From NCBI GenBank assembly GCA_026770615.1, contig MU631455.1, positions 17,678 through 29,300 on the forward strand: DNA of 11,623 bases, in the 5' to 3' direction. The stretch is from Pavlovales sp. CCMP2436. Lineage: Eukaryota > Haptophyta > Pavlovophyceae > Pavlovales. The notes beneath the pieces are model-generated. The model searched no databases and was not told the DNA's origin. It saw only the letters and a program-made list of their open reading frames with translations. How positions within the stretch are numbered: position 1 is the stretch's first letter; the number at the start of each line of letters is the position of its first letter. The position numbers and the translations under genes were made by a program. Shown piece by piece: positions 8,201 to 11,623 of the stretch.

Positions 8201-9116
8201 GAGGAGGCCGGTCGCGTCAACCCCGAGGCGCTCAAAATTTTCACCGGAGGGTGGAGCACCGGAATTCCCTGCCGGCTTCCGTACGAGAGCAGCACGCAGC
8301 ATCTCAAGAACCACTGCACGGCCGTCTTCGCGAGCAACGGTTTGCTCACCGTCGCCCCACCCGTCGGACCCGACGCTCAACCGCCTCGAGACGATGTACT
8401 TCCGCGTGACCAACTACCCCTCGCCAGCCGAGTGCGAGGCCAGGGTGAAGGTGCTCATCGCCGAGGCAAGGCGTGCGGTCATGGTCGCCAACGAGCACTC
8501 CAAGTCCGAGGCGCGCAAGTGGCAGGCGGCGGTGCGGCGCGGCGTGCTGCTCGCACCCTTCGAGGCAGAGGCCATGGCGCACCACCTGCACCTCGTCGCG
8601 CACCCCGAGCAGTTCGACGAGGCGCAGGCGCGCAAAAGTCTCGCCAGCACTCACCGCGTGGGCGACATGGACTTCGCCGAGAACGTGCGTCTTTTTTTGT
8701 GTTTTGTTTTTGTTTTTTATGGCGAGCACTGAGCTCCCCCCCCACAGATCAAGGCGAACAAGAACTTGCTCACCCACTTCTTCATGCACTTCGCCAAGCT
8801 TCGCCAGAACTACGAGTACCACGGCAAGGAGGCCTCGCTTGTGCCGCTGGAGTCCGACACGGTGGCCGAGGCCCTAGTCGAAGTCGACGCGCCCCCCGCG
8901 CCCCCCGAGACGCTCGAGGAGAAGGTCGTCTTCTTCCTCAAGACCGAGCTCGTGTACGACGCAATGTCTGCGGTCTTCAAGGATGATATGAAGGATGCCG
9001 TGACCGCCTGGCTCGCGCGCCACGGCGAGCCGCGCCCGAGCGGCAACGACATGGTGCTCGAGCGCCTCATCAAGTGCGTGTTCGCCAAGGCATTCGAGGG
9101 GAGGCCCCAGCACTAA
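5263..9116 (+). CDS. TV-Pol DNA polymerase fused to SF3 helicase, seven exons
   Basis: Exons inferred: 5263-6348, 6420-6835, 6933-7326, 7384-7505, 7601-8068, 8129-8684, 8748-9116. Start is the ATG at 5263; the stop is TAA. Residues about 1-245 are disordered, with Ser/Pro-rich repeats. Then comes a TV-Pol palm: motif A EFDVVNCQPT (D357, spanning intron 1; family form is like DxDxxNAHP), motif B K408...K413-N...FGG, resembling the family A O-helix, and motif C IRIFDALYVE (D520). The C-terminal part is an SF3 helicase: Walker A GGGNNGKS (7955-7978), Walker B INIIEEAG (8189-8212) and motif C TAVFASN (8318-8338). In virophages and polinton-like viruses this fusion is the replicative polymerase-helicase. 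Frame breaks near 7404-7426 and 8350-8367, and TAG at 7811-7813, suggest decay, recoding or assembly error. Confidence 0.75.
6349..6419 (+). other. Intron 1 of polymerase-helicase gene
   Basis: 71 nt, donor CAG/GTTGGT, acceptor CTTGCAG, phase 0. Removing it joins FDVVNCQ to PTLML and completes polymerase motif A, which is strong evidence for the splice. Confidence 0.75.
6836..6932 (+). other. Intron 2 of polymerase-helicase gene
   Basis: 97 nt, donor GAG/GTTAG followed by a T17 run, acceptor ATTGCAG after a C-run. Phase 2; splicing restores an AGG codon. It contains a 12-bp tandem repeat CAGACCGAGTTT (6860-6883). Confidence 0.75.
7327..7383 (+). other. Intron 3 of polymerase-helicase gene
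   Basis: 57 nt, donor GAG/GTCAG followed by a long T run, acceptor CCCGCAG, phase 0. Another GT lies at 7318, but the GTCAG site fits the pattern of the other introns. Confidence 0.65.
7506..7600 (+). other. Intron 4 of polymerase-helicase gene
   Basis: 95 nt, donor GAG/GTTAG followed by a T run. Of the acceptor-like AGs (7566, 7584, 7600), only GGCCAG ending at 7600 keeps the downstream helicase frame (FGWGCYVNN). The pyrimidine tract before that AG is poor, so this acceptor is less certain. Confidence 0.55.
8069..8128 (+). other. Intron 5 of polymerase-helicase gene
   Basis: 60 nt, donor GCG/GTGCGT, T/C-rich body, a consensus-like branch point TGCTAAC (8104-8110) and acceptor TGCACAG. Phase 0. 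Confidence 0.8.
8685..8747 (+). other. Intron 6 of polymerase-helicase gene
   Basis: 63 nt, donor AAC/GTGCGT then a T-rich body, acceptor CCCACAG. Phase 0, joining DFAEN to IKANKNLL. The donor and first bases match intron 5 closely. Confidence 0.8.
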
Positions 9117-9164
9117 ATTGACCGCCGGCGCATCAAGAATCGCCCGGCATGGGAGAGGAACACG

Positions 9165-9713
9165 ATGAGCAACCCCAAGTACAATAACCGCATGACCTTC
9201 GCCCGCGTCGCGCTGCGCGAGCCCGAGGCTGACGAGCCGGTGGCGGTCGATGCTTCCGGCCCTGCGGCGGTCGATGCGGCTTTCGACGCGGGGTCGGCGA
9301 ACGAGACACGCAGGGTGGACGAGGCACGCAAGGCGGCGGCACGCAAGGCGGCGGCGGAACTCAAGGCGGCGCACGTTGCGGCACTCAAGACTTCGGCGGC
9401 ACGCAAGGCGGCACTCGAGGCGGCACTCTAGGCGGCGGAACTCAAGGCGGCGGCACTCAGGAAGGCGGTGGACGATCTCGACGAGGCGGCTTTCGACGCG
9501 GTGGACGAGGCGGCTTTCGACGCGGTGGACGAGGCGGCTTTCGACGCGGTGGACGAGGCGGCTTTCGACGCGGTGGACGAGGCGGCTTTCGGCGAGGAGG
9601 AGCAGCCGCTGGGCACCTACGACCTCCTCGAGGACGTGGAGGTGCTGCCGGCCGTGGCGGGCAAGGCCCTCGACGCAGCCGACGCGCTCGCGACGCTCGT
9701 CATGGTCGAGTAG
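9165..9713 (+). CDS. Ala-rich protein with DEAAFDAV repeats, in-frame TAG
   Basis: A 182-codon frame starts at an ATG 48 bp after the polymerase-helicase stop (MSNPKYNNRMTFARVALRE) and ends in TAG at 9711. It has an in-frame TAG at 9429-9431 (codon 89) after CTC; the frame continues past it. Residues about 45-100 are a Lys/Ala/Arg-rich helix (ARKAAARKAAAELKAA), reminiscent of histone-tail-like or chromatin-binding sequences. An acidic region follows: four DEAAFDAV units plus a partial fifth, then EEEQPLGTYDLLEDVEVL. It has no recognised family. The basic-then-acidic, low-complexity design suggests a nucleic-acid or protein-binding accessory. If TAG is a true stop, only the first 88 residues are made. 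Tight spacing suggests the same element as the upstream gene. Confidence 0.4.
9480..9590 (+). repeat. 24-bp tandem repeat (DEAAFDAV units)
   Basis: Four identical copies (starting at 9480, 9504, 9528 and 9552) and a partial fifth (9576) of a unit beginning GACGAGGCGGCTTTCGACGC. They are in frame and encode DEAAFDAV. The near-total DNA identity indicates recent expansion or homogenisation. Confidence 0.9.
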
Positions 9714-9739
9714 GCCGCTCGCACGCACACCGCCGTCGC

Positions 9740-10021
9740 CTACTCGCTCGTGTTGCTGAGGCGAGCCGCCAGCGCGCGTGTGACCGGCGTCTCCACGCCG
9801 GCGACCACGTGCACCACCTCGCCCGCCACCAGCAGCGCGACGCAGGCGGGCAGCACGGCCCACCCGTTCGCGCGGGCGATCACTGCCGCGACGAGCAGGG
9901 TGCCCACTGTGTCCACGACGGCGAGCTGCCCCAGCCGGCCGAGCGCGTCGTGGTTGAATGATCCATCGCTGGAGAAGAACAGGCCGCGCAGCATACTGCG
10001 CCGCCTCTGAAGTCTATACAT
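9740..10021 (-). CDS. Small two-helix membrane protein
   Basis: 93 residues from the ATG at 10021 (a second Met lies at 9994), stop TAG. It has a basic N-terminus (MYRLQRRRSMLRG), a short polar region with FFSSDGSFNHDALG, then two hydrophobic segments, about LAVVDTVGTLLVAAVIA and GWAVLPACVALLVAGEVVHVV, joined by a short ARAN loop. It is probably a membrane hairpin with both ends on the same side (positive N-terminus). It converges on the Ala-rich gene with only 26 bp between stops. A TATAAAA lies 38-44 bp upstream of the ATG. Small membrane proteins occur in polinton-like viruses, but I cannot assign this one. Confidence 0.5.
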   Translation of the reverse strand: MYRLQRRRSMLRGLFFSSDGSFNHDALGRLGQLAVVDTVGTLLVAAVIARANGWAVLPACVALLVAGEVVHVVAGVETPVTRALAARLSNTSE

Positions 10022-10045
10022 GTGCTGTTCCGAATAATTCAATTT

Positions 10046-10082
10046 CTCTAAGGTTTTTTTTTATAGTTGCTCTAGGGTTTTT
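10046..10082. repeat. Direct repeat of CTCTARGGTTTTT (inverted telo-box-like motif)
   Basis: CTCTAAGGTTTTT (10046-10058) and CTCTAGGGTTTTT (10070-10082) differ at one base and are 24 bp apart. The second contains TAGGGTTT, the reverse complement of the AAACCCTA found twice at 3657-3681. The arrangement could represent inverted termini or binding sites of the adjacent HUH protein; alternatively it is just promoter sequence of the small membrane gene. Confidence 0.5.
10059..10065 (-). promoter_or_regulatory. TATA-like box for the small membrane protein
   Basis: TATAAAA on the minus strand, 38-44 bp upstream of the ATG at 10021 and within the 67-bp gap after the Rep stop. The position fits a core promoter with a very short leader. 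Confidence 0.4.
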
Positions 10083-10088
10083 ATGTGG

Positions 10089-10921
10089 TCAGGTCAATGC
10101 TGCGTCGTCGGTGGTCAGGGCGGCGACCTGCTTGGAGAGGTAGTGCGCCACGATCTGGCCCCAGTCGGTCTGCGGCATCAGGTCGATCTTGCAGGCGGAC
10201 AGGCTCTTGAGCGGCATCTGCCCCTTGCCCGCCGACGCGTGCTGGTTGTAGGTCTCCTTGAAGAGGCCCTGGAGCGCGAGCTTGTTGATGCGGATCTGGC
10301 TCCAGTGCGCGATGGTGACGTAGGCGTGGCAGTGCAGGGCGCCCGTGACGGGTCCGCGCTCGACGCCCGCGCGCACCTCGATCTTCTCTATGAACTCGTT
10401 GAAGTGCAGCGCGTCGTCGGCGTAGACATCGGGGTGCGCGGGCCCAAAGGTGAGGATGTCGTAGATCTGCTTGCCGAAGCACGCGTTGAGCGCCTGCTGC
10501 ACGGCCTTGGGGTCCTGCGCCTCGTCGAACTTGCGCCGGTTCGTGTTGAGCGTGATGAAGAAGTTGGACTGCTGCTTGCGGCGGCCGATGAGCTCGCAGT
10601 CGCGGCCGAGGTTGTGGTCGTGCTTGGTGCCGCGTTGAAATTGTCGCGCCGCCCGCCCGTCGCGCGCGCCTTCCACTCGCCGCTCGCCTTGTCCCACGCG
10701 GCGGCGCGCATGCCGTCGGCGGTCGAGCTGCCGATCGCGACCTCGATCTTGCTGCTGAGCTTGTCCTCGCGCGGGGCGGGGCGGCGCTCCTGGAGCTGCT
10801 GGTCGGCGTGGTCGACGCGCCTGTCGCGGTACCCGAGCTGCAGGCCGAGGCGGCCGCGCGCCTTGTCGAGGCCGCCGACCGCGCCGACCGCGTTCGCTGC
10901 GGACTTGCGGATGGATGCCAT
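10089..10921 (-). CDS. HUH endonuclease (Rep-type nickase), one frame break
   Basis: The ATG at 10921 opens a frame (MASIRKSAANAVGAV) that reads to about 10640; the rest, to TGA at 10089, is in a frame needing one extra base near 10635-10645, giving about 277 residues. The second frame holds all three Rep endonuclease motifs: motif I FFITLNTN (10562-10539), motif II LHCH, the metal-binding HUH (10334-10326), and motif III YLSK (10142-10131), with the nicking Tyr. Known family members cut single-stranded DNA at an origin hairpin and stay covalently attached, starting rolling-circle or rolling-hairpin replication or transposition. The region between motifs I and II is longer than in small circular viruses, and no helicase follows. 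The SF3 helicase of the neighbouring gene could supply unwinding (inference). Family assignment is by motif only. Confidence 0.65.
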
Positions 10922-10989
10922 CTCGAGCCGCTGCTACTTGACTGCTCGAACTTCTTGGACTCGGGCTTCTTCAAACGGCCGCTTCGCTC

Positions 10990-11006
10990 CTTTTTTTTTT
11001 TTTTTT
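10990..11006. repeat. T17 homopolymer (poly-A on minus strand)
   Basis: A pure T run in the 89-bp gap between two minus-strand genes. On the minus strand it is a poly-A starting four bases after the TAG of the 81-residue gene. It could be a simple repeat or the trace of a retroposed transcript. Confidence 0.7.
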
Positions 11007-11010
11007 AAGG

Positions 11011-11256
11011 CTAGGCGGTGGCGAGTGTGGGCGGCTCAAGGGGGGTGCCGGAAAAAAGGTCGATCTGCGGGCCGCTCGCCCACTTCCAGCAGAGATTGGC
11101 GCGCTCGGTCGGCGCGACCGCCACGAAGGCGCGCCGCCCGTTCTTCGCCGTGCGCACCTCCAGGTTGTGCGTCTCGGCGCTGGCGTCGAAGAAGGTCTTC
11201 GTGCAGAGGTCCATCATCTTCACCGTGTAGGCGGGGTCGGGCAAAGTGGGCAGCAT
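11011..11256 (-). CDS. Unknown 81-residue protein
   Basis: The frame from the ATG at 11256 to TAG encodes a compact mixed alpha/beta-looking protein (MLPTLPDPAYTVKMMDL, then TFFDASAETHNLEVRTAKNGRRAFVAVAP, shown here only in part). The alternating hydrophobic pattern around NLEVRTAKNGRRAFVAV suggests a beta hairpin with a basic turn, which would fit a small nucleic-acid-binding or replication accessory protein, but I do not recognise it. It lies 89 bp upstream of the Rep gene on the same strand and is divergent from the plus-strand frame at 11338. The open frame continues upstream to 11598 but changes character, so the internal ATG is preferred; an exon junction upstream of it is also possible. 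Confidence 0.45.
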   Translation of the reverse strand: MLPTLPDPAYTVKMMDLCTKTFFDASAETHNLEVRTAKNGRRAFVAVAPTERANLCWKWASGPQIDLFSGTPLEPPTLATA

Positions 11257-11337
11257 TTTCTTGACGGCAACTGGTACTAAGAGCTGCGGCAGAAAGTTTG
11301 CAGGCGCGGGCCAAGGCGGGAAAAGCGGCAGGGGGGC

Positions 11338-11623
11338 ATGGCGGACTGGACGCTCGCCGACCTCGACCAGTACGGCAGCTACGCCACGCCGCACTTCGCG
11401 CACTCGCAGCTCTACTACGTGCGCGATGTGTCGCGCGCGTGGTGTGAGCTCTTCTGCGCGCGCGGCCGGGCGGAGGGGCAGCGCGCCCACTGCCGCCTGC
11501 CTGCGCGCCTCGCCCTGCGCGTCGTCGCCGGCTGCGATGCTGCACAGCGCCCTGCACGCCTGCTGCTGCACGCCTGCATCGGCCGGGTGCGCGCGCATCG
11601 CCGCTTCGACCAGGGGCAGCGCG
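11338..11623 (+). CDS. Unknown protein, N-terminal fragment, runs off the window
   Basis: The ATG at 11338 opens a frame (MADWTLADLDQYGSYATPHF) that stays open to the window end. The first 35-45 codons look genuinely coding: balanced residues with good third-position GC. A donor-like GTGTGAG at 11442 could end exon 1. Beyond about 11470 the frame is antisense to an armadillo-like segment and is probably not coding. No family recognised. It is divergent from the 81-residue gene across 81 bp. Confidence 0.35.
   Translation, partial: MADWTLADLDQYGSYATPHFAHSQLYYVRDVSRAWCELFCARGRAEGQRAHCRLPARLALRVVAGCDAAQRPARLLLHACIGRVRAHRRFDQGQR
11473..11623 (-). CDS. Armadillo-type repeat protein fragment
   Basis: On the minus strand the last 150 bases encode one armadillo-like unit: ALPLVEAAMRAHPADAGVQ, then QQACRALCSIAAGDD and a helix ending in VGALPL. 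This unit style (MRAHP...A.VQ..AC.AL..IA) is common in large repeat proteins of algae. Continuity with the pattern is lost after GALPL at about 11473, so the gene ends, is spliced or is broken there. It is only partly inside the window, with the upstream part beyond the right edge. Probably a host gene. Confidence 0.5.

Larger units (their letters stand above)
7384..9116 (+). other. SF3 helicase portion of the polymerase-helicase gene (disrupted)
   Basis: Exons 4-7 encode the helicase half. Before Walker A lies a conserved-looking region (RPFNSNDLFVAKLALDYATW) ending at an in-frame TAG (7811-7813); after it the same frame resumes and reaches the NTP-binding loop with K at 7973-7975. Exon 6 begins NMFANTNEIN, carries Walker B and the TGG and SNG motifs, and then shifts by +1 between about 8350 and 8367. 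The new frame continues NRLETMYFRVTNYPS into a helical C-terminal domain ending at 9116. All SF3 motifs are intact, so the ancestor was an active hexameric helicase; the present copy may not be translated as one chain. Confidence 0.65.

Noticed and set aside
7811..9431. TAG reassigned as a sense codon
   Set aside because: Two internal TAGs suggested this, but TAG also ends the repeat protein, the small membrane protein and the 81-residue protein, and other lesions are frame breaks, so decay is simpler.
8874..9863. 329-codon minus-strand frame with RLVHRVES repeats
   Set aside because: Antisense reading of the helicase C-terminus and the DEAAFDAV repeat array; no ATG-led globular domain, and the repeats are forced by the tandem DNA repeat.
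10083..11264. 393-codon plus-strand open frame
   Set aside because: It is antisense to the Rep gene; its repetitive Leu/Val/Asp-rich composition is the usual mirror of GC-rich coding DNA, and the opposite strand carries real HUH motifs.
1..11623. tRNA, rRNA, CRISPR array or CRESS-type origin nonanucleotide
   Set aside because: No cloverleaf, rRNA core, spaced direct-repeat array or TAGTATTAC-like hairpin loop was seen on either strand by eye.

Overview
The window looks like nuclear DNA of a GC-rich unicellular eukaryote, most likely a microalga. It has short spliceosomal introns (57-125 nt) with GT...CAG ends, a poly-T tract just after many donors and C-rich stretches before acceptors. Coding DNA is strongly GC-rich between AT-rich spacers, and an armadillo-repeat fragment lies at the right edge. 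The host lineage is inferred from style only; no rRNA, tRNA or other lineage marker is visible.

The most informative content is a set of virus- or transposon-like replication genes. On the plus strand (5263-9116) a seven-exon gene encodes a TV-Pol (transposon-viral polymerase, a derived family A DNA polymerase as in virophages, polinton-like viruses and some transposons) fused to a superfamily 3 helicase. On the minus strand (10089-10921) is a Rep-type HUH endonuclease with its three motifs but no helicase of its own. Nearby are a DEDDy 3'-5' exonuclease with two dsRNA-binding domains (1552-3018, minus), an F-box-like protein divergent from the polymerase gene (3787-4956, minus), an Ala-rich/DEAAFDAV-repeat protein (9165-9713, plus), a small two-helix membrane protein (9740-10021, minus) and an unknown 81-residue protein (11011-11256, minus).

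Layout: 1-675 spacer with a TA microsatellite; 676-1247 coiled-coil gene fragment, two exons; 1552-3018 exonuclease/dsRBD gene; 3153-3389 possible small membrane protein; 3390-3786 AT-rich spacer with a 14-bp palindrome and two telo-box-like repeats; 3787-4956 F-box-like gene; 4957-5262 divergent intergenic region; 5263-9116 polymerase-helicase gene; 9165-9713 repeat protein; 9740-10088 membrane-protein gene and its TATA-like element plus inverted copies of the telo-box-like motif; 10089-11256 HUH Rep and small upstream gene; 11338-11623 edges of two host-like genes.

The locus appears to be an endogenised and partly decayed element. The polymerase-helicase gene has two frame breaks and an in-frame TAG, the Rep has a one-base frame break, and the repeat protein has an in-frame TAG. 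One frame break coincides with a perfectly phased A-AAA-AAA slippery heptamer, so recoding is an alternative there. No capsid, packaging ATPase, protease or integrase gene is visible, so this is either the replication module of a polinton-like virus or a capsid-less mobile element pairing a HUH nickase with a TV-Pol-helicase.
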